64,000 nt of DNA from positions 372,001 to 436,000 of the forward strand of contig NZ_JAHTBN010000002.1 in NCBI RefSeq assembly GCF_019166065.1. The letters are read 5' to 3'. Below, in pieces: positions 9,060-20,658 of the stretch. The position numbers and the translations under genes were made by a program. Position 1 is the first letter of the stretch. The number at the start of each line of letters is the position of its first letter. The DNA comes from Candidimonas humi (GTDB taxonomy: Bacteria; Pseudomonadota; Gammaproteobacteria; Burkholderiales; Burkholderiaceae_B). The notes beneath the pieces were generated by a model, which searched no databases, was not told the DNA's origin, and saw nothing but the letters and a program-made list of their open reading frames with translations.

Positions 9060-10187
9060 TCAGGAAAGGCGGTGGCGGAACAGCCAGGCTGCCAGGGGCA
9101 GCGTGACGGCAGCCAGCACCAGCAGGGGAATGAATTCGGCCGCGACGTCGGCCAGCCCGGCGCCTTCGAGATACACGCGGCGCACGATATCCATGCCGAA
9201 GCGCAGCGGATTGGCATAGGTGACGATCTGCAGCGCCGCGGGCATATTGCGTATCGGGGTAAGCAGGCCGGATAGCAGCATCAGCGGCATGATCAGGAAG
9301 AAGGTGTAGAGCATGGCCTGCTGCATGGTCAGCGACAGCGCCGAAATCGACAGGCCTATGCCCACCGAGGCGACTGTGAAGATGAACAGCCCCAGGTACA
9401 GCAGCCACACCGAGCCGCTCATGGGAATCTGGAACCAGAACCGGATGACCAGGAAAATCAAGGTGGATTGCAGCAGCCCGACCAGGATCGCGGGCACGGC
9501 CTTGCCGACCAGTATCTGCATCGGCGTGAGCGGAGTGACCAGCAACTGGTCGAAAGTGCCCTGTTCGCGCTCGCGCGCCACTGACAGGGCCGCCAGCAGC
9601 AAGGTCTGCATCATGCTGAGCGCGCCGATGAGCGCCGGCATGATGTTCCAGCGCGATTCCAGGTTCGGGTTGAACCAGGCGTGCCGTTCTATGGACACTC
9701 GTGCCGGCGCGCCGGCCTGCGAGGCGTTGTAGGCCGCGACGACGGAATTGATATAGCCGGCCGCTGCGGCCGCGGTCGAGGAATTGCGTCCGTCCAGGAT
9801 CACCTCCAGCGGCGCGTTCCGGCCGCTGTTCAGGCGCTGCTCGAAGTCGGACGGGATGTTGATCGCGACCAGCGCATCGCCCCGGTCGATGACCCCGGCA
9901 AGCTGAGTCGCCGACGTGAGCGTGGCCGTGCGCTTGAACACGCCGGTGCCGTCCAGCCGCGCCAGCAGTTCGGTAGCGGCCCGGCCGCCGCTTTGGTCCA
10001 GCACCGCGTAGGGCACGTTGGTGAGGTCGAAGGTGGCACCATAACCGAACAACAGCGCCTGCATCAGCGCCGGCGCCAGCAGCAGGGCGCGGCTGGACGG
10101 CTCCTTGGCCAGCGCGAGGATTTCTTTGCGCACCAATGCGACGATGGGGGCGACGACCCGGACGACAAGAGAGATCAGGGACAGCAC
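9060..10187 (-). CDS. ABC-2 type permease (YbhR/YhhJ-like)
   Basis: A 375-residue ABC-2 membrane protein: one N-terminal transmembrane helix, a large periplasmic domain, then about five helices from residue 175 on (IMPALIGALSMMQTLLLAALSVAREREQGT). The conserved cytoplasmic segment REREQGTFDQLLVTPL is visible. I start it at the GTG at 10187, 4 bp after the stop of the preceding permease and preceded by GGAG; an ATG-like frame opening further upstream would overlap that gene. It pairs with the other permease and the double ATPase to form the exporter. Confidence 0.85.
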   Translation of the reverse strand: MLSLISLVVRVVAPIVALVRKEILALAKEPSSRALLLAPALMQALLFGYGATFDLTNVPYAVLDQSGGRAATELLARLDGTGVFKRTATLTSATQLAGVIDRGDALVAINIPSDFEQRLNSGRNAPLEVILDGRNSSTAAAAAGYINSVVAAYNASQAGAPARVSIERHAWFNPNLESRWNIMPALIGALSMMQTLLLAALSVAREREQGTFDQLLVTPLTPMQILVGKAVPAILVGLLQSTLIFLVIRFWFQIPMSGSVWLLYLGLFIFTVASVGIGLSISALSLTMQQAMLYTFFLIMPLMLLSGLLTPIRNMPAALQIVTYANPLRFGMDIVRRVYLEGAGLADVAAEFIPLLVLAAVTLPLAAWLFRHRLS

Positions 10188-10191
10188 GGCG

Positions 10192-11369
10192 TCACTCCAG
10201 TGTCTTGCGCAACTGCCGGCCTGTCGCGTAGGCCAGCAGTACGGCATAGATGGCCAGGATCGAGCAGTCGCGCAAGACCATCGGCCAGTTGTTGCCCGCC
10301 AGGAACAGGGTCTTGATCAAGTCCATGAAATGGGTCGCCGGCAGCACCTGGCTGATGGCCCTGATCACCGCCGGCACGTTGCGCAGGTCGAAAATGAAGC
10401 CCGAGAGCATGGTGGCCGGCAGGAAGCTGGTCAGCAGCGCCAACTGGCTGGCCTGGAACTGGTTGCGCGTCAGGCCCGATATGAACAGGCCCAGCAGCAG
10501 CGACACCAGCAGGTACAGCGTTGCCGCCACCACGATCACCGCCACCGAGCCGCGCATCGGCACAGCGAACAGGAAGCGCGCTGCCAGCAGGCACATTGCC
10601 AGGTCTATGGTGCCGATCACCAGGTACGGCACTGTCTTGGCCAGCACGATCTCCAGCGGCCGCACCGGCGTGACGAAAAGCGGTTCCAGCGTGCCGCGCT
10701 CCCATTCGCGGGCGATCAGGAGCGAGGTCAGGAACGCGCCGAGCAGCGTCAGGATCAGCACGATCAGCCCCGGAACGAGGTACCAGCGGCTGTCGCCGGC
10801 TTCGTTGAACCACATATGCTGCACCACTTCGACACCGGCGGCGGCCGCCTTGTCGCCGGCGCGGTCGGCCTGCTTCAGCGCCCAGGTGCCGATGGCGCCG
10901 CCTACATAGCCTTCGAGGGTGGATGCCGTGGAAGAGTCCACGCCGTTGAGCAGCAGCTGGATGCGGGCGCTGCCTTGCCCCATCTGGCGCGAGAAGTCCA
11001 TCGGCACGCGCACGATGGCGTCGACCTTGCCCTCGCGGATCAGGCGTTCGGCCTCGGCCATGCTGGCGGCGCGCAGCGGCGACAGGTAGGCCGAACCATG
11101 CAGGCTCTGGGCTATCTCGAGCGCAATCGGCGAATGGTCTTCCAGCACCACGGCGACCGGAGCGTTCTTCACGTCGAACGACAGGCCGTAGCCGAAGAGC
11201 AGCACCAGCGCCAAGGGAAGCAGCAGGCCCACGACCAGGTTGGCCCGATCGCGCAACAACTGGCGCACTTCCTTGCGCTGCAGCGCGGCGTAGCGGCGGA
11301 AAAAACCGGACGCGCCCGGCGAGGCATCGCCTTGTGCGTGCGGCGTGGCGCCTGCGCGAGCGTGCGTGG

Positions 11370-11373
<4 letters not shown>
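10192..11373 (-). CDS. ABC-2 type permease (YbhS-like)
   Basis: A 393-residue ABC-2 membrane protein with the same layout as the downstream permease: an N-terminal helix, a periplasmic domain, and a C-terminal block of helices with REWERGTLEPLFVTPVRPLEI. Its start overlaps the stop of the ATPase gene by ATGA (11370-11373), which indicates translational coupling. The two permeases are probably a heterodimer. Confidence 0.88.
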
Positions 11374-13153
<1,780 letters not shown>

Positions 13154-13157
<4 letters not shown>

Positions 13158-14149
13158 TGGGCCGCGGGAAAGCGCACGGTGGCGGGTTGTCCCAGGCGCA
13201 GCACGTTATTGCTGTCCTGGACCAGTACCCGGACTTCATAGACGAGGCTGGTGCGCAATTCTTCGGTTTGCACCGATTTGGGCGTGAATTCGGCCACCGA
13301 CGAGATATAGCCGACCTTGCCGTCGATCGGCTGGTCGGGGTGGCTGTCGGTATACACGCGCGCAGCCATGCCTGGCTTGATCTTGCCGAGCTTGGGCTCG
13401 CTGACATAGACGCGCACCCACTTGGGCTGGGTCAGCGCCAGTGTGAACACGGCTTTTTGCGGCGTTGCCATGTCCCCGGGCTCGAGCAAGCGCGAGCGCA
13501 CTACCGCATCGGCCGGCGCCTTGAGTTCGCCTTCGTCGATTTCGTGCTGCAGCACGGCCAACTGGGCTTGCGAGGCTGCGAGCTGCGCCTTGGCGCCGTC
13601 CACCTCTTCCTTGCGCGGGCCGAGCTCCATCAGGCGCAGCGCGTCCTGCTGCTGTGCCAGCGTGGCCCGGGCTACTTGCAGGCTGCTGCGGGCGCGGTCC
13701 AGGTCCTGGGCGCTTACGCCTCGGCCTTGCGTATGGGTGGCGATGCTTTGCAGGCGAGCCAGGTCTTGCCCGGCCCGTGCGGCGTCGGCTTGCGCGGCGG
13801 CCACGCGGTTGCGCGCCTCGGAGATTTCTTCGGGCCGCGCGCCATTGTGCAGCCGCAGCAGGTTCTGCCGCTGCACCTCGACCTGGGCTTTTACTTGCGC
13901 AGCCTGCAGCCTCAGCGTTTGCGTGTCCAGTTGGCCCAGTACCTCGCCGGCCTTTACCTGGTCGCCCTCGTCGGCGCGCAAGGCGGTAATCCGCCCGCTG
14001 CCGTCGAAGGCCAGCGCGATCTGGCGGATGTCCACGTTGCCGTACAACACCAGGGAGCCGTCGTCGCTATGCTGGCTGTAGCGCCACCCGCTCCAGGAGG
14101 CAAGGGCCAGGACGGCGATGGCCGCGAGAAAAACAAGGGGTTTTTTCAT
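13154..14149 (-). CDS. HlyD-family membrane fusion protein (YbhG-like)
   Basis: A 331-residue periplasmic adaptor with a single N-terminal membrane anchor (residues 4-20), biotinyl-lipoyl-like halves (VYGNVD-type start, then KAGEVLGQLDT and APADAVVRSRLLEPGD), and a long coiled-coil hairpin at about residues 75-200. It should bridge the ABC-2 permeases to the outer-membrane lipoprotein encoded at the end of the operon. It is the first gene of the operon, divergent from a TetR regulator, the same arrangement as E. coli cecR / ybhGFSR. Confidence 0.9.
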
Positions 14150-14201
14150 CTGCGGTGTTTCCCGATGTCGGTGGCAGTTTGGTTTTGATCATACAACGAA
14201 A

Positions 14202-14216
14202 TTAAATCGAATTTAA
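14202..14216. promoter_or_regulatory. Palindromic operator candidate for the TetR regulator
   Basis: TTAAAT-CGA-ATTTAA, a perfect 6-bp inverted repeat, lies in the AT-rich 122-bp gap between the divergent hlyD-like and tetR-like genes. Place and shape fit a TetR-family operator controlling both directions. Confidence 0.5.
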
Positions 14217-14271
14217 ACTTCAATCCGAATTCAAGTTACTATTTATTCCATGCCGTTTGCAGGAAAAGAGG

Positions 14272-14955
14272 ATGAGTAAAGCCCTTCGAGAACTTCGTTC
14301 GGATGGCGAAGCGACCCGCGCCCGGATACTGGAAGCGGCGGGCGAATTGTTCGCGGCCGCGGGCTTTGCCGAAACCACCAGCAAGGCCATCGCGGCGCGC
14401 GCGGGTGTGGACTTGGCTTCGATCAACTACCATTTCGGCGGCCGCGGCGGCCTCTACCAGGCCGTGCTCATAGAGGCGCATCGCCGGTTCGTGGATCTGG
14501 CTGATTTGCGGGAGCTTGCCCTGAGTGCCGTGCCGGCGGCGGACAAGCTCAAGCGCCTGATCGGGCAGATTGTGCAACAGACGACGGACGATGCGGGCGG
14601 GTGGCATCTGGCCGTCCTGGTAGCCGAGATTCTGGCGCCCTCGTCTCATGCCCAGGTGCTGTTCCAGTCCGAGATCCCATCGAAAGCCTCGTACCTCAAC
14701 AGCATCCTCGCAGAACTCACCGGCATACCCGAGGACGATCCGGCTTTGCTGCGTTGTGCGATCAGCACCGTGGCGCCTTGCATATTGCTGTTGATCGGCA
14801 GGCGCGGCGTGCCGGGCCCCGTGCAGGAGCTGCGAAAAGTCCCTTACGGCGATCTGGTCGATCATCTGCACCGCTATGCCATCGGGGGCCTCGAGGCGAT
14901 CGGCCGCGAGTACGCGGGCGCCCGGGCGGCGCGCTCGAGGAAACGCCGCAAGTAG
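14272..14955 (+). CDS. TetR family regulator, CecR/YbiH type
   Basis: A 227-residue repressor. The N-terminal HTH (ARILEAAGELFAAAGFAETTSKAIAARAGVDLASINYHFGGRGGLY, about residues 18-65) is followed by a C-terminal domain like DUF1956 of E. coli CecR. A good AGGAAAAGAGG ribosome site precedes the ATG at 14272; a TTG at 14257 is less likely. It is divergent from the YbhGFSR-like export operon, as cecR is in E. coli. The inducer is unknown. Confidence 0.85.
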   Translation: MSKALRELRSDGEATRARILEAAGELFAAAGFAETTSKAIAARAGVDLASINYHFGGRGGLYQAVLIEAHRRFVDLADLRELALSAVPAADKLKRLIGQIVQQTTDDAGGWHLAVLVAEILAPSSHAQVLFQSEIPSKASYLNSILAELTGIPEDDPALLRCAISTVAPCILLLIGRRGVPGPVQELRKVPYGDLVDHLHRYAIGGLEAIGREYAGARAARSRKRRK

Positions 14956-14991
14956 CTGCGGCTCGTGTCGCCGCTATGCTTGCGGCCGGCC

Positions 14992-15900
14992 TCAGCCCGC
15001 TGCCACGTCGCGCGCGATTTCCAGGAAGCGCGCCGTGGTCGGCGTGGCGTCGTCGCGGCGCCAGGCCATGCCGGTTTCCAATAAAGGCACCGAGCCGCCC
15101 AGGTCCATATAGCTGACGCCGGCCCGCGCCAGATTGCGCAGCGATGCGGGAACCAGCGCGATGCCCATGCCGGCCGACACCAGGCTGATGATGGTCTGCA
15201 TCTGTATGGCTTCCTGGACGATGCGCGCCTGGCCGCCGTGCGCGGCGTAGTAGCCGGTGACGAGGTCATGGAAGGCGGGGGCGCTGTGCCGCGGGAAAAG
15301 AATCAGCGGCTCGCTCACCACGGCTTCGGGGGCGAGGCGCTCGGCCGCGCCGGGCAGCCTGCCTTCGGCGATCCAGCTGTCGGGCACCGCCGCCACCAGC
15401 GGCTCGGTCACCAGCGGCAGGTAGGAAAGCGCCCCGGGAAACGCGGCTTCCGAGGGCGGGATCACCAGCCCCACGCCCCGCGCGCCTTCGAGCAGCGCGT
15501 CGATCTGCACGTCGCTGGTGGCCTCGGTGAGCGCGATCTCGACTTCGGGGAACAGCGCGGCGTAGCGCCGCACCAGCGCCGGCAGGATGCTGTAGTCGGC
15601 GGTGCTGACGAAAGAAATTTCGAGGCGGCCGGCGGTGCCGTCGCGCAGGCGCCGCGCGGTGTCGGGCAAGGCGGCCACGGCGTCGAGCGCGGCCTGCACA
15701 TGTTCCAGCCACTGCGCGCCGAAAGGCGTGAGCGCCACGCTGCGCTTGGTGCGCTGGAACAGCGCCGCGCCGAGCTCGCGTTCCAGCGCCATGATGGACT
15801 GGCTGAGCGGCGGCTGGGTGATGCCGAGCGCCTCGGCGGCATGCCCGAAGTGCAGTGTCTGCGCCACTGCCACGAAATGCCGCAATTGCCGGGGGTCCAC
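14992..15900 (-). CDS. LysR family transcriptional regulator
   Basis: A 302-residue LysR regulator with an N-terminal HTH (RQLRHFVAVAQTLHFGHAAEALGITQPPLSQSIMALERELGAALF) and a periplasmic-binding-like effector domain. The GTG at 15900 gives the standard VDPRQLRHF start; the frame stays open far upstream but overlaps ilvD antisense. It is divergent from ilvD across 115 AT-rich bp, so control of ilvD is likely but not shown. Confidence 0.88.
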   Translation of the reverse strand: MDPRQLRHFVAVAQTLHFGHAAEALGITQPPLSQSIMALERELGAALFQRTKRSVALTPFGAQWLEHVQAALDAVAALPDTARRLRDGTAGRLEISFVSTADYSILPALVRRYAALFPEVEIALTEATSDVQIDALLEGARGVGLVIPPSEAAFPGALSYLPLVTEPLVAAVPDSWIAEGRLPGAAERLAPEAVVSEPLILFPRHSAPAFHDLVTGYYAAHGGQARIVQEAIQMQTIISLVSAGMGIALVPASLRNLARAGVSYMDLGGSVPLLETGMAWRRDDATPTTARFLEIARDVAAG

Positions 15901-16015
15901 GAATAATATCCTGTAAGACTTAATGGGCCCTAAATAATATATTTTACTTCCTAAAGAAAGTCCATTACTCTGGGCGCCATCCGATTCGACCCTATTCGCT
16001 TCCAGGAGATTCCAG

Positions 16016-17890
16016 ATGCCGCAGTACCGTTCCAGAACCACGACCCATGGCCGCAACATGGCCGGCGCGCGCGCCCTGTGGCGCGCCACCGGCATGAAGG
16101 ACGGCGACTTCGACAAGCCCATCATCGCCGTGGTGAATTCCTTCACCCAGTTCGTGCCCGGGCACGTGCACCTGAAGGACATGGGCCAGTTGGTGGCGCG
16201 CGAGATCGAGGCCGCCGGCGGCGTGGCCAAGGAATTCAACACCATCGCGGTGGATGACGGCATTGCCATGGGCCACGGCGGCATGCTGTATTCGCTGCCT
16301 TCGCGCGAGCTGATCGCCGACTCGGTGGAATACATGGTCAATGCGCACTGCGCCGATGCGATGGTGTGCATCTCCAACTGCGACAAGATCACCCCGGGGA
16401 TGCTGATGGCCGCGATGCGCCTGAACATCCCGGTGGTATTCGTTTCCGGCGGCCCGATGGAGGCCGGCAAGGCGCAGGCGCCGGGCGAGCTGGAGGTCAA
16501 GCTGGACTTGATCGACGCGATGATCCAGGCGGCCGACCCCAATGTGTCCGACGCCGAGGCGGCCGAGACCGAGCGCAATGCCTGTCCGACCTGTGGGTCC
16601 TGTTCGGGCATGTTCACCGCCAATTCCATGAATTGCCTGACCGAGGCCCTGGGCCTGTCGCTGCCGGGCAACGGCACCGTCCTGGCTACCCACGCGCGGC
16701 GCCGCCGCCTGTTCGAGCGCGCCGGCAGCCTCATCGTCGAGCTGGCCAAGCGCTACTACGAGCAGGACGACGCTTCGGTGCTGCCGCGCAATATCGCGAC
16801 TTACCAGGCTTTCGAGAACGCCATGTCGCTGGACGTATCCATGGGCGGCTCGACCAACACGGTGCTGCACCTGCTGGCCGCGGCGCAAGAAGCCGGGGTG
16901 GACTTCGGCATGGCCGACATCGACCGCATTTCGCGCAAGGTGCCCTGCCTGTGCAAGGTGGCGCCCTCGACCAACAAGTATCACATCGAAGACGTGCATC
17001 GCGCCGGCGGCATCCTGGGCATCCTGGGCGAGCTGTCGCGCGCCGGCCTGCTCAACGAAGACGTGGGCAATGTGCACAGCGGCACGCTGGGCCGCGCGAT
17101 CCGCGAGTGGGACGTCAACAGTGCCGAAGCCGTGGCCGAGGTGCGGGACTTCTATCGTGCCGCCCCCGGCGGCGTGCGGACCCAGGAAGCCTTCAGCCAG
17201 GACCGCTACTTCGCGCAACTGGACCTCGACCGCGAGCAGGGCTGCATCCGCTCCAAAGAGCACGCTTATTCGCAGGACGGCGGCCTGGCTGTGCTGTACG
17301 GCAACCTGGCCGAGAACGGCTGCATCGTCAAGACGGCCGGCGTGGACGAAAGCATACTCACCTTCACCGGCACCGCGCGCGTGTTCGAAAGCCAGGAGGC
17401 CTCGGTGGCGGGCATCCTGGGCGGCAAGGTCAGGGAAGGCGATGTCGTGGTGATCCGCTACGAAGGCCCCAAGGGCGGCCCGGGCATGCAGGAAATGCTC
17501 TACCCGACGTCCTATATGAAGTCCATGGGCCTGGGCAAGGTTTCGGCCCTGTTCACGGACGGCCGCTTTTCCGGCGGCTCGTCGGGCCTGGTGATCGGCC
17601 ACGCCTCGCCCGAGGCGGCCGAGGGTGGCACCATCGGCCTGGTGCGCGACGGCGACCGCATCGAGATCGACATCCCCAATCGCAAGATCAACCTGGCGGT
17701 GGGCGACGAAGAACTGGCGCGCCGCCGCGCCGAGATGGAAGCGCGCGGCGAGCGCGCCTGGCAGCCGGAAAACCGCGAGCGCGTGGTGTCGCAGGCATTG
17801 AAAGCCTATGCGGCCCTGGCGACGTCGGCCGACCGCGGCGCGGTGCGGGACATCTCGCAACTCAAGCGCGCCGCCAGGACGGCGGCCTGA
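16016..17890 (+). CDS. ilvD: Dihydroxy-acid dehydratase
   Basis: A 624-residue dehydratase that converts 2,3-dihydroxy-isovalerate and 2,3-dihydroxy-3-methylvalerate to the 2-keto acids of valine and isoleucine synthesis. Length and sequence match the E. coli-type [4Fe-4S] IlvD. Cluster ligands are expected at C122 (NCDK) and in CPTCGSC (residues 190-196); [15 protein letters not shown] lies near the C-terminus. No other ilv gene is adjacent. With a divergent LysR it could instead serve a sugar-acid pathway, since the IlvD/EDD family includes sugar-acid dehydratases, but the match to IlvD proper is strong. Confidence 0.93.
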   Translation: MPQYRSRTTTHGRNMAGARALWRATGMKDGDFDKPIIAVVNSFTQFVPGHVHLKDMGQLVAREIEAAGGVAKEFNTIAVDDGIAMGHGGMLYSLPSRELIADSVEYMVNAHCADAMVCISNCDKITPGMLMAAMRLNIPVVFVSGGPMEAGKAQAPGELEVKLDLIDAMIQAADPNVSDAEAAETERNACPTCGSCSGMFTANSMNCLTEALGLSLPGNGTVLATHARRRRLFERAGSLIVELAKRYYEQDDASVLPRNIATYQAFENAMSLDVSMGGSTNTVLHLLAAAQEAGVDFGMADIDRISRKVPCLCKVAPSTNKYHIEDVHRAGGILGILGELSRAGLLNEDVGNVHSGTLGRAIREWDVNSAEAVAEVRDFYRAAPGGVRTQEAFSQDRYFAQLDLDREQGCIRSKEHAYSQDGGLAVLYGNLAENGCIVKTAGVDESILTFTGTARVFESQEASVAGILGGKVREGDVVVIRYEGPKGGPGMQEMLYPTSYMKSMGLGKVSALFTDGRFSGGSSGLVIGHASPEAAEGGTIGLVRDGDRIEIDIPNRKINLAVGDEELARRRAEMEARGERAWQPENRERVVSQALKAYAALATSADRGAVRDISQLKRAARTAA

Positions 17891-17982
17891 GCGCCGCGGC
17901 GTAACGATGCGGCGGCTTTGGCCGCCGGGCGTCGATCGCCAGGCGCATGGCGTCCGCCTTGTCCCGGCAGGCAAGGCATTCG

Positions 17983-18009
17983 GGGCACTCCCATCGGAGT
18001 GCCCTTTTT
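17983..18009 (+). terminator. Rho-independent terminator of ilvD
   Basis: A perfect 9-bp stem (GGGCACTCC / GGAGTGCCC) with a 4-nt loop is followed by five T residues, about 92 bp after the ilvD stop. Confidence 0.92.
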
Positions 18010-18084
18010 GCATCCGGGCTCGCCGGATGTCGTCGCATCCCTCTTTTTCTTATCAGCTCTTATTAGCGAATCAGGGTTATCCCT

Positions 18085-18115
18085 GGGACAACGGCATTCG
18101 CCGAAAAGCTATAAT
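18085..18115 (+). promoter_or_regulatory. Promoter candidate for the iclR-like gene
   Basis: A consensus -10 TATAAT lies at 18110-18115, with a weak -35 (GGGACA, 18085-18090) at 19-bp spacing. The paired operator candidate begins 7 bp downstream, where a bound repressor would block initiation. Confidence 0.5.
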
Positions 18116-18121
18116 TCGCGA

Positions 18122-18158
18122 GTTCCGTAAAATGGAACCAAGTCCACTAAAATGGAAC
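18122..18158. promoter_or_regulatory. Tandem 17-bp operator candidate for the IclR regulator
   Basis: Two copies of a 17-bp element, GTTCCGTAAAATGGAAC (18122-18138) and GTCCACTAAAATGGAAC (18142-18158), start 20 bp apart, about two helical turns. The first is an inverted repeat GTTCC-N7-GGAAC, a shape typical of IclR-family sites. They sit between the -10 box and the iclR start codon, which suggests autorepression. Confidence 0.6.
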
Positions 18159-18191
18159 TTGCAGCGATTTTTTCCACCGGGCCCCGCGTAC

Positions 18192-18956
18192 ATGAGCATC
18201 CTCGATAGCGCCACCAACGTACTGCGCCTGTTCGCGCGCAGCGAACGCGACCTCACGGTGACGGATATCGTCGCCGGGCTCGAGCTGCCCAAGAGCTCGG
18301 CATCGCGGCTGCTCAAGCAAATGATGGAATGCGGCCTGCTCGAGCGCGATGCGCAGACCCTGGCGTATCGCCCCTCGCTGCTGCTGCTGGAAGTCTCGCA
18401 CCAGGTGCGCGCCGCGACGCCCTTGCTGCGGCGCATGGAACAGGAACTCGAAGCGCTGGTGCACGAGAGCGGCCATACCGGCTATATCTCGGTGCTGGAC
18501 GAGACCGCCACCAGCGTCGTGGTGCTGCGGGTGCATCACGGCGCGCACCCCTTGCGCGTCGTGACCTGGCCGGGGCATCGTTCGCCGGCCATCTCCACCT
18601 CGACCGGGCGGGCGCTGCTCGCGCGGCTCGCGGACACAGCCATAGCCGAGCGCTTCGCCGCGCTGGCCGCCAAGGCGGCACCGGCTTCGCCCAAGGATCC
18701 GGCGGCGCTGCATGCCAGCCTGGCGCGCATCCGCCAGGAGGGCTGGTCGCTGGCCCTGAACGAGGCGCTGCCGGGCGTGGGTTCGCTCAGTTGCGCGGTG
18801 GCCGACCCGATCAGCGGCGAGACCCTGGCGTTCTGCCTGAGCTTTCCTTCCGCCGGCTCGGAGCAGTCCGGCGACATCGAAGCGCTGGCGCAGCGCCTGA
18901 CCGGGCACGCGCGTTCCATAGGCCGCGCCATCGGCGACCCATTCTGGAATCCATGA
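18192..18956 (+). CDS. IclR family transcriptional regulator
   Basis: A 254-residue regulator with an N-terminal winged helix (MSILDSATNVLRLFARSERDLTVTDIVAGLELPKSSASRLLKQMMECGLL) and an IclR effector domain (HTGYISVLDE..., SPAISTSTGRALLA). The ATG at 18192 gives the standard family start; an in-frame ATG at 18132 lies inside the operator candidate. It precedes the OPT-DUF1177-AroM-PepE-racemase genes by 52 bp on the same strand and is probably both their regulator and the first gene of their transcript. Confidence 0.85.
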   Translation: MSILDSATNVLRLFARSERDLTVTDIVAGLELPKSSASRLLKQMMECGLLERDAQTLAYRPSLLLLEVSHQVRAATPLLRRMEQELEALVHESGHTGYISVLDETATSVVVLRVHHGAHPLRVVTWPGHRSPAISTSTGRALLARLADTAIAERFAALAAKAAPASPKDPAALHASLARIRQEGWSLALNEALPGVGSLSCAVADPISGETLAFCLSFPSAGSEQSGDIEALAQRLTGHARSIGRAIGDPFWNP

Positions 18957-19008
18957 CCAAGGACCACGGCCCCATGGGCCACGATCAATCTTCACCAAAA
19001 GGCCATAC

Positions 19009-20619
19009 ATGAATACGCCTGCCAAACATCCAAGCACCTTCGACGGCAGCACGCTGATCTTCGTGGTGCTGCTCAGCGTCTTCGGCGCCATCATCGGCAT
19101 CCAGTTGTTGATCACGCTGGGCGTCACGCCCAACACCTCGATCATCGGCGCGCTGGCCGCCATGATATTGGCGCGCGTGCCGCTGACGCTGCTGCGGCAG
19201 TTCCGCTCGATACACGTGCAGAACCTGGCGCAGACCGCGATTTCCTCGGCCACCTTCGGCGCGGCCAACAGCCTGCTGCTGCCCATCGCCATTCCCTTCC
19301 TGATGGGCCGGCCCGACCTGATCCTGCCCATGTTCGTCGGGGTCGGGCTGGCCATGCTGCTGGACGGCTATATGCTGTATCGGCTCTTCGACACGCGCGT
19401 GTTCCCGGCCTCCGGCGCCTGGCCGCCGGGCGTGGCCGCGGCCGAGGCGATCAAGGCCGGCGACAGCGGCGGCACGCAGGCCAAGGTACTGGGCGCAGGC
19501 ATAGGCGTGGGCGTGATCGGCGCATGGCTGCACGTGCCCATGTCGGCCTTCGGCATCGCCTTCCTGGGCAATGTCTGGGCGCTGACGATGTTCGGCATCG
19601 GCCTGCTGATCCGCGGCTATGCCAAGCCGGTGTTCGGCATAGACATCAACGCCTTGTACATTCCGCATGGCCTGATGATAGGCGCCGGGCTGGTCGCGCT
19701 GATCCAGGTGGTGGGGCAGATCCGCAGCAGCCGCGCGGCGGCGGCGCAAGAGGCCGCGGGCTCGGCGCCCGCAACGGCCCAGGCGCCGGCCCGCGTGGAT
19801 GCCGACCGCATCCGCTCCACCTTGCGCTTCGGCGCGATCGCCTACATCGTGCTGGCGGCCCTCGTGGCATTCGGTAGCGGCGTGTACGCCGGCATGTCCT
19901 GGCACATGCTGATCCTGTTCGTGGTGTATGCGGCCTTCGCGGCCCTGGCCCACGAGCTCATCGTCGGCATCGCCGCCATGCATTCGGGCTGGTTCCCGGC
20001 CTTCGCGGTGGCCTTGATCACCCTGCTGGTCGGCATGCTGATAGGCTTCCCGCCGCTGGCGCTGACCGTGCTGTGCGGGTTCGCCGCGGCCACCGGCCCG
20101 GCCTTCGCGGACATGGGCTACGACCTCAAGGCCGGCTATGTGCTGCGCGGCAATGGCGCCGATCCGGCCTTCGAGGCGGACGGCCGGCGCCAGCAACTGA
20201 TCTGCGCCCTGATCGCCTTCATCGTCGCCATCCCCATCGTGTACGTGTCGTACCAGGGCTATTTCTCCCAAGGCCAGACGCCTCCGGTCGCCGCGGTCTA
20301 TGCCGCGACCATCAAGGCCGGCATCGCCAGCGGGGTCGGCATGCACCTGGCCATGTGGGCCATACCCGGCGCGCTGGTGCAGTGGCTGGGCGGCCCCAAG
20401 CGGCAGATCGGCGTGCTGCTGTCGACCGGCCTGCTGATCGCCAATCCAGTGGCCGGCTGGGCCGTGCTGGTCGGCATCGCGCTGCGCCTGCTGGCCCTGC
20501 GCCTGTGGGGCGACAAGATCCGCAACGGCCTCGAAGTCTTCGCCGCGGGCACCATCGCCGGCGACGCGATCTACGGCTTCTTCAATTCCATGGTCCGCTA
20601 CCACGCCAAAGTGAAGTAA
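19009..20619 (+). CDS. OPT/YSL family transporter
   Basis: A 536-residue membrane protein with about 12 or more hydrophobic segments. It resembles bacterial OPT/YSL-type transporters, secondary importers of small peptides or metal-chelate compounds. Visible features include the repeated HVPMSAFGIAFLGNVWALTMFGIG-like helices and GIDINALYIPHGLMIGAGLVALIQ. A soluble loop rich in Ala lies around residues 245-265. It is the first metabolic gene after iclR and is followed at 39 bp by the DUF1177 gene, so it probably brings in the substrate handled by the next four products. Substrate unknown. Confidence 0.75.
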   Translation: MNTPAKHPSTFDGSTLIFVVLLSVFGAIIGIQLLITLGVTPNTSIIGALAAMILARVPLTLLRQFRSIHVQNLAQTAISSATFGAANSLLLPIAIPFLMGRPDLILPMFVGVGLAMLLDGYMLYRLFDTRVFPASGAWPPGVAAAEAIKAGDSGGTQAKVLGAGIGVGVIGAWLHVPMSAFGIAFLGNVWALTMFGIGLLIRGYAKPVFGIDINALYIPHGLMIGAGLVALIQVVGQIRSSRAAAAQEAAGSAPATAQAPARVDADRIRSTLRFGAIAYIVLAALVAFGSGVYAGMSWHMLILFVVYAAFAALAHELIVGIAAMHSGWFPAFAVALITLLVGMLIGFPPLALTVLCGFAAATGPAFADMGYDLKAGYVLRGNGADPAFEADGRRQQLICALIAFIVAIPIVYVSYQGYFSQGQTPPVAAVYAATIKAGIASGVGMHLAMWAIPGALVQWLGGPKRQIGVLLSTGLLIANPVAGWAVLVGIALRLLALRLWGDKIRNGLEVFAAGTIAGDAIYGFFNSMVRYHAKVK

Positions 20620-20658
20620 GCGGTCTGGTTATTCGACATTCATTGCAAGGAAAGAAAG

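Noticed and set aside
15992-18013. A 673-codon open frame opposite ilvD
   Set aside because: Composition typical of an antisense shadow in high-GC DNA; ilvD is a clear full-length gene on the other strand.
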